The notes beneath the pieces were generated by a model. It made no database searches, had not been told where the DNA came from, and saw only the letters and a list, made by a program, of their open reading frames with translations. A stretch of 64,000 bases of DNA from Magnetospirillum sp. XM-1 (GTDB lineage Bacteria; Pseudomonadota; Alphaproteobacteria; Rhodospirillales; Magnetospirillaceae): assembly GCF_001511835.1 (NCBI RefSeq), contig NZ_LN997848.1:4182001-4246000 (forward strand), given 5' to 3'. The translations under genes and the position numbers were made by a program. Of the stretch, positions 53,733 through 62,927 are shown in pieces (the first letter of the stretch is position 1; every line of letters begins with the position of its first letter).

Positions 53733-53790
53733 CGTCATTGCCGGGCTTGACCCGGCAATCCAGACCCCCGGATCAAGTCCGGGGGTGACG
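53733..53790. repeat. two-hairpin palindromic element, copy 3
   Basis: Hairpin A: TGCCGGG-CTTGA-CCCGGCA; hairpin B: CCCCCGGATCAAGTCCGGGGG; ends GTGACG. It lies between the convergent hypothetical and SulP genes and could help end both mRNAs. Confidence 0.88.
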
Positions 53791-53828
53791 GAGAAAGGAA
53801 GGGCGCCTCAACGTCGAGTTGCCGAATC

Positions 53829-56051
53829 CTACCCCCTCAGGGCATGGATTTCCGAGACCGTCGCCCTCAACCTGTCCGCCAGGTTGAGGGCGACGTTTTC
53901 GATCAGCCGGAACGCCAGGCCGGGGTGCCGCTCGCCCAGCGCGGTGAACCCCTCGCGGCTCAGCACATAGACTTCCACCTCGGTTATGGCCACGGCGTCG
54001 GCGGCATGGTTGCCGGCGTCGAGAAAGCCGATGCCGCCGATGATCTCGCCCGGGCCGCAGGTGGCCAGGTGGTAATGCTCCTTCTTGTGGATGGGCAGCG
54101 TGATCCTGACGGTTCCCCGCCGGATCAGGAACAGTTCGTCGCCCGCCACGCCCGCCTTGAACACCTTCTTGCCGGCATGGACGGGCCGCAACGTCACCGT
54201 CGCGTTCAGATCGGCCAGGGTCTCGGGCGGCAATCCGGCGAACATGGGCATGTCGGCGATGCCCAGAACCAGCTCGCCGTCGCCCTCGGCGTCGCGGACG
54301 CCGGTGCGCTGCTCCTCCACCCATTCCAGAGCCTCGTCCAGCTGGCGGAAGGCGAAGGCCTTGTTGGTGGGGCGCACCACGCCGGTATCCTTGAGAAAGC
54401 GCTTCATCTTGAGGCCGCTGGGCAGCCCCTTGGGGATGTCGCAGAACACCAGGAAGGCGTCGTTCTCCTCCAGCCGGTCCTTGATCTGCTCCAGCACGTG
54501 GGTGGCGGTAAGGTCGAGCGACTGCACCCGGCGCATACTGAGGATGACGAACTTGCGGCTGTGGGTCTCGGGTTCCAGGGCGGCGTGCAGCTGGCTGGCG
54601 GTGCCGAAGAACAGGCTGCCCTGCAATTCGAAGACGACGGTGTCGCACGGCCCCTGCTCGGCCTGGGCCGTCTCGTCGGAACTGCGCAGGCGCTTGGAGA
54701 AGATCTGGTTGCCCTCGATGCGGTTGCGGACCACCGTGCTGCGGGTCTGCTCGCGGATGAACAGCAGAATGGCGAAGGCCACCCCCACCCCCGACGCGGC
54801 GATCAGGTTGCCGAACAGGGCGACGACGATCACCGCGGTGATGACCAGGAAATCCAGCCGCGTGGCCGGGGTATAGAAGAACGCCAGCGAATGGCGGTCG
54901 ATCATGCGAAAGCCGATGACGATCAGGATGGCCGCCAGGGCCGGCACCGGCACCCAGGCGATCACCGGCGACAGCACCAGAAAGGCGGCGAAGCACAGGC
55001 TTCCCGCCAGCAGGCCCGACACCCTGGTGCTGGCCCCGCTGTTGACGTTGATCAGCGAGGCCCCCATGGTCCCGGCCCCGGGTACGCCGCCCACCAGGGC
55101 GGAAGCCGCGTTGCCGATCCCCTGGCCCAGCAGGTCGCGGTCGGGATTGCTGGTGGAATTGGTCATGGCGTCGAGCACGACGCAGGTCTTCAGCGTGTCG
55201 ATGGACAACAGCGCCGCCAGGGTGAGCGCCGGAATCACCACCTCGAGCAGGATTTCCGGCTCCAATGCCCCCAGCGAGCGCCAATGCTGGCCGATGGTGG
55301 CGCCCACGCCATAGCCTCCGGCGGAGATCTTTCCCACCAGCAGGCGGTTGCCGTCGATGGTCATCAGGGCGGGATCGAAGGCCGCCAGGGCGAAATAGGC
55401 GGCCAGCCCCGCCGCCAGGGCCAGGATGGCCGGCGGCACCGATCGGGTGATGCGCGGCGTCAGCACCATCACGGCGATCACCACCGCGCCGACCACCACG
55501 CTTTGCCACACCCACAGGGACGGAAGGCTGAGGGCGGCCCACAGGCTGACGCCCCCGGGCACGCCCAGCAGCTTGGGGATCTGGCTGCCGATGATGATCA
55601 GGCCGACGCCGCTGAGATAGCCGCAGACCACGGGATAGGGAATGAACTTGATCAGCCGGCCGATGCGCAGCAATCCCAGCGCGATCTGGAACAGCCCGGC
55701 CAGCAAGGCGGTCAGGCCCAGCAGCAGCACGATGCTGCCCGCCGGCAGCCCCTGGCCGGTCAGGGTATAGGCCTGGGCCGACAGCATGGCCGCCGCAGGC
55801 GCGCAGGGCGCGCTGATCAGCCGGGCGCTGCTGCCGAACAGCGGGGCGAGCATGCCGAGAGCCGTGGCGCCGAGAATGCCGGCCATGGCGCCTTGCGCCG
55901 CCAGCGAGCCGCCCAGGGGCGCGAAGATGGTGACGCCGAAGGCGATGGCCGACGGCAGCGCCACCAGCATGGCGGCCAGCCCGCCCCAGGCGTCGCCGGT
56001 AAGCTTCACCCGGCCGTAGCGCTCATTCCCGCAGGCGATGTCCAGCCCCAT
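53829..56051 (-). CDS. SulP transporter with STAS and cyclic-nucleotide-binding domains
   Basis: 740 residues. About 12 membrane helices (about 1-410) include FIPYPVVCGYLSGVGLIII and the SLC26-type NSTSNPDRDLLGQGIGN region. A STAS domain follows (TVVFELQGSLFFGTASQLHAAL, FVILSMRRVQSLDLTATHVLEQ), then a Crp-like cNMP domain (LRPVHAGKKVFKAGVAGDELFLIRRGTVRI, CGPGEIIGGIGFLDAGNHAADAVAI). It probably moves sulfate, bicarbonate or another anion under nucleotide control. The ATG at 56051 is used; a TTG 60 bases upstream is possible. Confidence 0.9.
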   Translation of the reverse strand: MGLDIACGNERYGRVKLTGDAWGGLAAMLVALPSAIAFGVTIFAPLGGSLAAQGAMAGILGATALGMLAPLFGSSARLISAPCAPAAAMLSAQAYTLTGQGLPAGSIVLLLGLTALLAGLFQIALGLLRIGRLIKFIPYPVVCGYLSGVGLIIIGSQIPKLLGVPGGVSLWAALSLPSLWVWQSVVVGAVVIAVMVLTPRITRSVPPAILALAAGLAAYFALAAFDPALMTIDGNRLLVGKISAGGYGVGATIGQHWRSLGALEPEILLEVVIPALTLAALLSIDTLKTCVVLDAMTNSTSNPDRDLLGQGIGNAASALVGGVPGAGTMGASLINVNSGASTRVSGLLAGSLCFAAFLVLSPVIAWVPVPALAAILIVIGFRMIDRHSLAFFYTPATRLDFLVITAVIVVALFGNLIAASGVGVAFAILLFIREQTRSTVVRNRIEGNQIFSKRLRSSDETAQAEQGPCDTVVFELQGSLFFGTASQLHAALEPETHSRKFVILSMRRVQSLDLTATHVLEQIKDRLEENDAFLVFCDIPKGLPSGLKMKRFLKDTGVVRPTNKAFAFRQLDEALEWVEEQRTGVRDAEGDGELVLGIADMPMFAGLPPETLADLNATVTLRPVHAGKKVFKAGVAGDELFLIRRGTVRITLPIHKKEHYHLATCGPGEIIGGIGFLDAGNHAADAVAITEVEVYVLSREGFTALGERHPGLAFRLIENVALNLADRLRATVSEIHALRG

Positions 56052-56228
56052 CCCGCCCCCGTTGACCGGCCTATCCTTAGGAAGTATCCGCCTCGCCGGA
56101 GAATCGGTCAATCGAGCGTAACAATTCGTGCCCGGGGGGCGAAGCCCAAGAACCGGATGCGCGCCGTCATTGACACCCGATAGCCGGCGGTGCTGTTGTT
56201 CCGGCCACGTATTCCAAGGAAGGCGGTC

Positions 56229-58325
56229 ATGGTGCGGATGAACTGGTTACGGACGATGCTGATGGCGGCCCTGCTGGCGGTTGTCGGACTGCCCGCCACG
56301 GCGGCGGAGCCGGGAGCGTCGGAATGGGCGACCAGCGAATCCGGCAAGGTCCGCCTGATTTCCGCCGCCACGGGCACGGGAGAGACCGGCCAGTTGCGCC
56401 TGGGCCTGCATTTCAAGCTGGAGCCGGGTTGGAAGATCTATTGGCGCACGCCGGGCGACGCCGGCTATCCGCCCAAGCTGGACTGGGCCGGTTCCGCCAA
56501 TCTGGACAATCCCCAGCCGCGCTGGCCCGCCCCCCACCGCTTCGTATTGGCCGGGTTGCAGAATTACGGCTATATGGGCGAGGTGATCCTGCCGCTCGAC
56601 GCCCGCGCGCCCGAGCCCTCGCGGCCCGTGGCGGCCCGCCTGGCGGTGGACTTCCTGGCCTGCGCCCAGATCTGCGTGCCGCAGAAGGCCGAGCTGAGCC
56701 TGGACCTGTCGACCGGCCCGGCCGAGCCCTCGGCCTTCGCCCACGATATCGGCCGCTTTGCCGCCCTGGTGCCCGGCGACGGCCGCCGCCACGGCCTGTC
56801 CCTGGAGTCCGCCGAGGCCCTGGGCGGCGGCGAGACGTCCGCCTTGCGCCTCGCCGTCTCGTCCATGGAGCCGTTCAGCGATCCCGACGCCTTCGTCGAG
56901 GCCGAGGACGTGGCCGCCTTCGGCCAGCCCCGAATCAGCCTGTCGTCCGACCGCCGCCGGGCGGTGTTCGACATTCCGGTGCCCGCCGGCGCGCTGATGA
57001 AGCCCCTGGCCGGCGCCCCCATGACCGTCACCGTCACCGACGGAATGCGCGCCTTCGAGACCGCCATGGTTCCGGTTGCCGGCACGGCATCGCCGGTGGC
57101 GGCGGGCGAGGCCCCCGGGCTGGCCGGCATGCTGCTGGTGGCGCTGTTGGGCGGGCTGATCCTCAACCTGATGCCCTGCGTGCTGCCGGTGCTGTCCATC
57201 AAGGTGATCGGCGTGCTGGGCCATGGCGGCGGCGAGCGTTCCCATGTGCGGGCCAGCTTCGTCGCCTCTGGCGTGGGCATCGTCGCCTCGTTCCTGGCGC
57301 TGGCCGCCCTGGCCATCGGGCTGAAACAGGCGGGCGCGGCGGTGGGCTGGGGCATCCAGTTCCAGCAGCCGGGCTTCCTGGCCCTGATGGTGGTGCTGTT
57401 GGCCCTGTTCGCCGCCAATCTGTGGGGCATGTTCGAGATTCCCATGCCCGCCTTCCTGTTCAACCGGGGCGGCGGCATCCCCCATCACACCGTGCTGGGC
57501 CATTTCCTGTCGGGCGCCTTCGCCACCTTGCTGGCCACCCCGTGCTCGGCCCCCTTCCTGGGCACCGCCATCGGCTTCGCCCTGGCGCGGGGCCCGGCCG
57601 AGATCGTGCTGATCTTCGCCGCGCTGGGCATCGGCATGGCGGTCCCCTATCTGGCGGTGGCGATCTGGCCCGATCTGGCCCTGAAGCTGCCCAAGCCCGG
57701 ACGCTGGATGGTCACGGTGCGCAAGGTCCTGGGCCTCGCTTTGGCCGGCACCGGGCTGTGGTTGCTCAGCGTGCTGATGGTCCAGGCGGGAATTTGGGCC
57801 GCGCTGATCACCGGCGGGGCCATGGCGGCGGCCGTCGCCACCCTGGGCCTGCGCCACAAGCTGCCGGCGGCGGCGCGGCCGGCGGTGACCGCCTGCGTGG
57901 TGGCCCTGGCCGGGCTGGCCCTGGCCGCCCCCTTCCACGGCTCGGCCAACGGCGAAACCGGCCCCGAGACCGGCGGCGCCGTGACCTGGGGCCGCTTTGA
58001 GTCCCAGACCGTGGCGCGGCTGGTGGCCGACGGCAAGGTGGTGTTCGTGGACGTCACCGCCGATTGGTGCATCACCTGCAAGGTCAACAAGGCGGCGGTG
58101 ATCGAGCGGGGCGAGGTGGCCCGTCGCCTGACCTCGCCCGGCGTGGAGGCCTTGCGCGCCGACTGGACCCGGCCCGACGAAAGCATTTCCCGCTATCTGG
58201 CCTCGTTCGGGCGCTATGGCATCCCCTTCAACGCCGTCTACGGCCCCAGCGCCCCCGACGGCATCGCCCTACCCGAACTGCTGAGCGAAGCGGAAGTGCT
58301 GGCGGCGCTGGACAAGGCGCGCTGA
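56229..58325 (+). CDS. ScsB/DsbD-type thiol:disulfide interchange protein
   Basis: 698 residues. A signal peptide (about 1-25) leads to a periplasmic domain with the Cys pair CAQIC. The membrane core has MPCVLPVLSIK and TPCSAPFLG, each with the redox Cys-Pro motif of DsbD. The C-terminal thioredoxin-like domain has DWCITCK. It brings electrons across the inner membrane to periplasmic thiol partners; ScsB relatives aid copper tolerance. AAGGAAGG before 56229 supports the start. In this window it might serve periplasmic cytochrome or sulfur proteins such as DsrJ, which is inference. Confidence 0.9.
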   Translation: MVRMNWLRTMLMAALLAVVGLPATAAEPGASEWATSESGKVRLISAATGTGETGQLRLGLHFKLEPGWKIYWRTPGDAGYPPKLDWAGSANLDNPQPRWPAPHRFVLAGLQNYGYMGEVILPLDARAPEPSRPVAARLAVDFLACAQICVPQKAELSLDLSTGPAEPSAFAHDIGRFAALVPGDGRRHGLSLESAEALGGGETSALRLAVSSMEPFSDPDAFVEAEDVAAFGQPRISLSSDRRRAVFDIPVPAGALMKPLAGAPMTVTVTDGMRAFETAMVPVAGTASPVAAGEAPGLAGMLLVALLGGLILNLMPCVLPVLSIKVIGVLGHGGGERSHVRASFVASGVGIVASFLALAALAIGLKQAGAAVGWGIQFQQPGFLALMVVLLALFAANLWGMFEIPMPAFLFNRGGGIPHHTVLGHFLSGAFATLLATPCSAPFLGTAIGFALARGPAEIVLIFAALGIGMAVPYLAVAIWPDLALKLPKPGRWMVTVRKVLGLALAGTGLWLLSVLMVQAGIWAALITGGAMAAAVATLGLRHKLPAAARPAVTACVVALAGLALAAPFHGSANGETGPETGGAVTWGRFESQTVARLVADGKVVFVDVTADWCITCKVNKAAVIERGEVARRLTSPGVEALRADWTRPDESISRYLASFGRYGIPFNAVYGPSAPDGIALPELLSEAEVLAALDKAR

Positions 58326-58359
58326 GGCATCCGCAAGCCGTCCATTTTACGCCAATGAC

Positions 58360-58419
58360 CGTCATTGCCGGGCTTGACCCGGCAATCCATGGCCCCCCGG
58401 ATCAAGTCCGGGGGTGACG
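58360..58419. repeat. two-hairpin palindromic element, copy 4
   Basis: Hairpin A TGCCGGG-CTTGA-CCCGGCA and hairpin B CCCCCGGATCAAGTCCGGGGG, nearly identical to copy 3. It lies between the convergent ScsB-like gene and the chemoreceptor gene. Confidence 0.88.
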
Positions 58420-58432
58420 ATGGTGGCCCCCC

Positions 58433-60484
58433 CTACACCGCCCGGATATCGCCCAGGAAGCCGTCGATGGTGGTCTTGAGGCGTACCGCCTCGTCACCCA
58501 TGGCCTTCGACGCGCCCAGCACCTCGTCGGCGGCGGCGCCGGTGCGGCCGGCGGCATCCTGAACCCCGCCCACATTGGCCGAGACCTCGGCGGTGCCGGC
58601 GGCGGCCTGCTCGACGCTGCGGGCGATTTCCTGGGTGGCGGCGCTCTGCTCCTCCACCGCGCTGGCGATGCCGGCGGTGATCTCGCCCACCTCGCGGATG
58701 ATGGCGACGATGTCGTGGATGGCCTGGACCACCCGTTCGGTCTGCTGCTGCACCGAGGCGATCTGCTGGCCGATCTCGCCGGTGGCGCGCGCCGTCTGGT
58801 TGGCGAGATTCTTCACCTCGCCCGCCACCACGGCGAAGCCCTTGCCCGCCTCGCCGGCGCGGGCCGCCTCGATGGTGGCGTTCAAGGCCAGCAGGTTGGT
58901 CTGGGACGCGATGTCGTTGATCAGGGTCACCACCTCGCCGATCTTGCCGACCATGGTGGCCAGGCCGGCGACCGTGTCCTGGGCCTCGCCGGCCTCGGCC
59001 ACGGCGTTGCCGGAGATTTCGGCCGAACGGTGGACCTGCCGGCCGATCTCCTGGATCGACGAGGTCAGTTCCTCGGCGGCGGCCGCCACCGTCTGGACAT
59101 TGGCCGAGGCCAGTTCGGTGGCGCCCGCCACCACGGTGGCGCGGCTGTTGGTGTCGCTGGCGGCAGAACTCATGGAGGCGGCGGTGCCCTGCAGGCGCAC
59201 CGAGGCGGCGGAGACCGCCTCGACCATGCGCTCGGCCGAGCCCTGGAAGCGGTTGACCAGCGTCTCGATGGCCTGGCCGCGCAATTCGCGCTGATGGGCC
59301 TCGGCCAGCTGCTTGTCGGCCAGATCGTGGCCCCTCATCATGGCGTCCTTGAAGACCTGCACCGAGCGGGCCATGGCCCCCATCTCGTCGCCGCGCTCGA
59401 CGCCGCCCACGCTCACCGAGAAATCGTCGGCCGACAGCCGCTCCATGGTGGCGACCAGCGAGCCGATGGCCGAGGTCATCTGGCGCACCACGGTCCAGGC
59501 TACCGCCAGGGCGACGACCAGGGCGGCGACGACGCCCAGGATGGTGGTCCACAAGATCGCCCTGGCGTCGCCGTTGACCTGGGCGGCCAGGGCCTGCACG
59601 TCGGCCGCCATGCGGTCCTCGACCTTCTTCAGCAGGTTGATGCGCGACGTGGCGGCGGCGAACCAGGCGGGGCCGGTGACGTCGCCCACATTGCCCGTGG
59701 CCGGGCTGTCGAGGCCGATCTTGCGCATGCGCTCCACCGTGCGGGTGGCCTCGTCGTCCAGGGCGGTGCGGTAGAATTCGACCTGCTCGGAGGCGGCGTT
59801 GGTCTGGAACTCGCTCAGAAACTGCTGCTGCTCGGCGACGATGGAGACGAAACGGCGATAGATGTCGGGCTCGAATTTTCCGGCGGCGAAGGCGCCGGCG
59901 GCGGTGGCCCGCTCCTGTCCCGCCTTTTCCTTGCCTTCCATCAGGCGGAGATAGGCACCGATCATGCGCCCCACCCGCACGTCGCTGGACAGCAGCGCGA
60001 TCTGGTCGACCACGTCCAGCTGGAAGCGGATGGTTTCGGTGAAATTGGCGAGCGTGGCCCGCCCGTCGATGGCCAGGGTGTCGATGGCGCCGCGCGTGGC
60101 GATCAGCGCGTCGAGGCGCTTGGCGGCGGCCTCCACCTTGGGCGGGAAGCTCTTGCCGAGCGCGGCGGTGTCCACGCCGGCCAAAGAGCGGAGCAGCTTT
60201 TCGCGCGCCTCGTCGGTCAGCTTGCGCTGGGCCTTGAGCTCGGTTCCGAATTTCTCGCCCTTGCTGCCGAGATAGACGGCCGAGGCACCGCGCTCCTTCT
60301 GCACTTCGTGGACCAGGGCGCTGATGTCGGCGGTGAGCGGAGCGACGCCGGCCAGGGTGGAGGTTTCCCCCACCACCCGCGCCTTGTCGCTGATCACATA
60401 AGCCGCCAACCCGAGGATCAGGAGAACCGGGAACAAAAACGACAGGCCGATCTTGGCCGAAATCCTGATGTCGGTCAGCCGCAT
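58433..60484 (-). CDS. methyl-accepting chemotaxis protein with NIT sensor domain
   Basis: 683 residues. TM1 ([20 protein letters not shown]) is followed by a periplasmic NIT domain with [22 protein letters not shown]2 is near 310-335 ([21 protein letters not shown]). Then come HAMP and a signalling domain with the core [37 protein letters not shown]. There is no C-terminal pentapeptide for CheR. NIT domains are linked to nitrate/nitrite sensing, which would suit anaerobic respiration. It is monocistronic. Confidence 0.94.
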   Translation of the reverse strand: MRLTDIRISAKIGLSFLFPVLLILGLAAYVISDKARVVGETSTLAGVAPLTADISALVHEVQKERGASAVYLGSKGEKFGTELKAQRKLTDEAREKLLRSLAGVDTAALGKSFPPKVEAAAKRLDALIATRGAIDTLAIDGRATLANFTETIRFQLDVVDQIALLSSDVRVGRMIGAYLRLMEGKEKAGQERATAAGAFAAGKFEPDIYRRFVSIVAEQQQFLSEFQTNAASEQVEFYRTALDDEATRTVERMRKIGLDSPATGNVGDVTGPAWFAAATSRINLLKKVEDRMAADVQALAAQVNGDARAILWTTILGVVAALVVALAVAWTVVRQMTSAIGSLVATMERLSADDFSVSVGGVERGDEMGAMARSVQVFKDAMMRGHDLADKQLAEAHQRELRGQAIETLVNRFQGSAERMVEAVSAASVRLQGTAASMSSAASDTNSRATVVAGATELASANVQTVAAAAEELTSSIQEIGRQVHRSAEISGNAVAEAGEAQDTVAGLATMVGKIGEVVTLINDIASQTNLLALNATIEAARAGEAGKGFAVVAGEVKNLANQTARATGEIGQQIASVQQQTERVVQAIHDIVAIIREVGEITAGIASAVEEQSAATQEIARSVEQAAAGTAEVSANVGGVQDAAGRTGAAADEVLGASKAMGDEAVRLKTTIDGFLGDIRAV

Positions 60485-60547
60485 GATGGGTACGCCTCCG
60501 CATTGAAACCTACGGAAAAGCCCCCAACCCTTTCCGACCTCTCTGGA

Positions 60548-60565
60548 ACAATACTAAAGTATTGT
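60548..60565. promoter_or_regulatory. inverted repeat upstream of the NIT chemoreceptor
   Basis: ACAATAC-TAAA-GTATTGT, perfect 7-bp arms, 64 bp before the chemoreceptor ATG (60484), in its promoter region. It may be an operator. Confidence 0.4.
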
Positions 60566-60606
60566 AGTCCAGTAGGCTAAATGTTGTATCTGGCGGAAGA
60601 GCTTTC

Positions 60607-60642
60607 AAGGCTGAAATTGCACTGATTGCAATTTACAGCCTT
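60607..60642. terminator. imperfect hairpin after the receiver-pentapeptide gene
   Basis: AAGGCTG-AAATTGC pairs with GCAATTT-A-CAGCCTT, a 14-bp stem with one bulged base. It lies just past the stop at 60654. No long T-run on the minus strand, so termination may be partial. Confidence 0.45.
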
Positions 60643-60653
60643 GTATGGCGCAC

Positions 60654-62225
60654 TCAGGACAGACGTTCATCTTCCGCGAGTGGACGGAAGATCCCTGGCG
60701 GCAACCGGGTCGCTTTGTCGCAGATTGCCTTATCCACCTGGAGTTGGGTGAGATTCTCCACCCGGGACAAATCGGCGTCGCGCAGGTCGGCGCCCATCAT
60801 GACGGCACCCTTGAAGTCGGCACCGGCGGTGCGGGCGCCGGTCAAGGAGGCGCCCGACAGGTCGGTGCCGCGCAGCACGGCGCCTTCAAGGTTGCTGAGG
60901 TTCAGCTTGGCATGGCGAAGGGCCGCCACGCCGAGATTGGCCCCGCCCAGATTGGCCGCCGACAGGGTGGCATAGCGAAAGTCCGACCCATCGAGACGGG
61001 CTTCGGCCAGGCAGGAATCCGACAGGTCCACCTCGCGGAAGGTGGCGTTGGCGAGAATGGCGCCCGACAGGTCGACGCCGGCCAGGTCCATGCCGGTGAA
61101 GGTGGCGCGCTTGCCCTCGGCCCCCTTGCTCTGCAGCCACTGGCCATGCTCGGCCACCACCGCCGAGACATCCAGCGCCGCCACGTCGCGGCCCTTTCTG
61201 GCCTTGTGCCCGGACTGGGCCATGGCCTCTTCCCATTGCTGGCGGCGTTTCGCGGCGCGGCGCCGGGCCTCCTCGGCGTCGGGATCGGGACGGATGCCCG
61301 CCACTTCGATGGAACCGTCGGACAGCTTGCGGACCGGGGCCAGATCCTCGTCGGACAGCTTGCCCCCCGACGGCCGCCGAACCGGCACGTCGGCCCCGGC
61401 CGAGGCGAAGCCGCCATTGCCGCCGCCCGAAGACGGGCGCGGCGCGGCGGACGGGGATGCGGGGGCCGCACTCGGGGCCGGGCTCTTTGGCGCCGGAGAT
61501 GGGGCAGCGGGCGCGGCGGGCGCGGCGGGAACCGCCGCCGGCTTGTCTTTCCCGGTCAAGGCGATGGCCGGTCCGTTGCGCGCCGGGCGAGGGTCCGACG
61601 GCGACGCCGAAACGCCGACCCGCGCCTCCAGCCGGGCCATCAGGGCGGCCACTTCCGGAACGGCTTCGGGTTGGGATTGCGCCGCCTTGGCTTCGGCGGG
61701 CGGCGGAGCGTCGCCGCCATCCCCAAGCTCGGGCAGCGGCTCGGCCTCCTTGATGAAATTGCGCTTCGGCGCGTCGGCCAGCCGGGCGGGCGGGGCCATG
61801 CGCACCGGCTTGGCCAGGGTCTCGCCCACCCGGTGCCCCAGTTCATGGCCGGAGATGGGCTTGGGCACCACGCCTTCGATGCCCAGCACCTTGGCGCGGT
61901 CGATGGAATCCTTCAGGGTCGAGGGCGCCACCGCCAGCACCGGCAGGGATTCGTTGGGATTGCCCAGCGGGCGGCGGACGCCTTCGAGCACCTTCAGGCC
62001 GTCTTCCGGCTTGGACGCCAGGTCGACGAGCAGGATGTCGAACCCCTGGCCCAACAACCTGCCCAGATCGGCGACCTGATCGAAGGACGTCACTTCTCGC
62101 ACATTCAGCTTGCGGAACGTCTGGCGGGCAAGAAAGCGGAACTGGTCGTCCAGGCCGAACACCAGCACCCTGATCTTCTTCCAGTCCGTCCCTTCGACCG
62201 ACTGGGTCACCGTCGGATGACGCAT
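60654..62225 (-). CDS. receiver domain fused to pentapeptide repeats
   Basis: 523 residues. Residues about 18-135 are receiver-like: RVLVFGLDDQFRF, phospho-Asp in FDILLVDLASKPEDG, and Lys in VVPKPISGHELG. A 200-residue Ala/Pro-rich linker follows, ending with KLSDEDLAPVRKLSDGSIE. From about 390 there are pentapeptide repeats (ATFTGMDLAGVDLSGAILAN and on to ADLRDADLSR), which should fold as a right-handed beta-helix. No DNA-binding or enzyme output is seen. It may be a phosphorylation-controlled scaffold. The LSDEDLA segment recalls the repeat in the cyclase tail. Confidence 0.85.
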   Translation of the reverse strand: MRHPTVTQSVEGTDWKKIRVLVFGLDDQFRFLARQTFRKLNVREVTSFDQVADLGRLLGQGFDILLVDLASKPEDGLKVLEGVRRPLGNPNESLPVLAVAPSTLKDSIDRAKVLGIEGVVPKPISGHELGHRVGETLAKPVRMAPPARLADAPKRNFIKEAEPLPELGDGGDAPPPAEAKAAQSQPEAVPEVAALMARLEARVGVSASPSDPRPARNGPAIALTGKDKPAAVPAAPAAPAAPSPAPKSPAPSAAPASPSAAPRPSSGGGNGGFASAGADVPVRRPSGGKLSDEDLAPVRKLSDGSIEVAGIRPDPDAEEARRRAAKRRQQWEEAMAQSGHKARKGRDVAALDVSAVVAEHGQWLQSKGAEGKRATFTGMDLAGVDLSGAILANATFREVDLSDSCLAEARLDGSDFRYATLSAANLGGANLGVAALRHAKLNLSNLEGAVLRGTDLSGASLTGARTAGADFKGAVMMGADLRDADLSRVENLTQLQVDKAICDKATRLPPGIFRPLAEDERLS

Positions 62226-62322
62226 CTACGTATGAGCCCTCATTTTTCCCGCGCCGCTACAATAGTCATACGCCCCTTGCCGGAGCAATCGTCGAAGCGT
62301 GCCGGAATTTGTTGGGCTTGCG

Positions 62323-62796
62323 TCAGTGGCCGACCGGCTTCCAGCCGGGATGGTCGAAATGGGCCTGGTAGCGGTCCAGCGCCTTGAGCGCCGACACCAC
62401 GCCGCCGGCGCGGTCGCCGCCCTTGCCCTTCATGACGTCGGTGGCCGAGATCAGATCGGCCAGCACGATATGCAGCTGGGCGTCCACCGCCTCGGGCAGC
62501 TTGCACTGCTGGGCGATGGTGTCGATATGGCCCTGGATCGAGGCGGCCAGGGCCTCGAACTCGCGGGGGGAATAGCGCTTGTCGTGGACCGGCCCCAGGG
62601 CGGCGCGCAGGTCGCCGCCGATGGCGGCCATGCCCTGGCGCAGGGGGGCGTCGGTCTGCCACTTCCGTCCGTGGTCGAGGGTCAGGCCGCCGGCGGCGGG
62701 CCCGGATTCGTCGTGGGAATGGCCGGAGGCGGCCAGAACGGGCGCGGAAAGGGACAGGGCGGCCAGCAAGGTGGCCAATATGACGGGACGGGACAT
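62323..62796 (-). CDS. small periplasmic His-containing protein
   Basis: 157 residues. A signal peptide (about 1-22, ending VLA-ASG) is followed by HSHDE. The mature part has LTLDHGRKWQTDAPLRQGM, a His in SIQGHIDTIAQQCKL, and HFDHPGWKPVGH at the end. The pattern is like small DnrO/cytochrome-b562-like helical proteins found near metal or nitric-oxide genes. Metal binding is possible. Family call is weak. Confidence 0.7.
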   Translation of the reverse strand: MSRPVILATLLAALSLSAPVLAASGHSHDESGPAAGGLTLDHGRKWQTDAPLRQGMAAIGGDLRAALGPVHDKRYSPREFEALAASIQGHIDTIAQQCKLPEAVDAQLHIVLADLISATDVMKGKGGDRAGGVVSALKALDRYQAHFDHPGWKPVGH

Positions 62797-62927
62797 GGAA
62801 CGTTTCTCCGGGTTGATGTGACGCGCCAGACCCTAGCCGCGGTAACATGAACCGCCGATGAACCTTTAACCCTCATGAAAATGACTCCAAGGTTGCGGCG
62901 CGGCGTTTCCCCCCTCATCTTGGAAGG

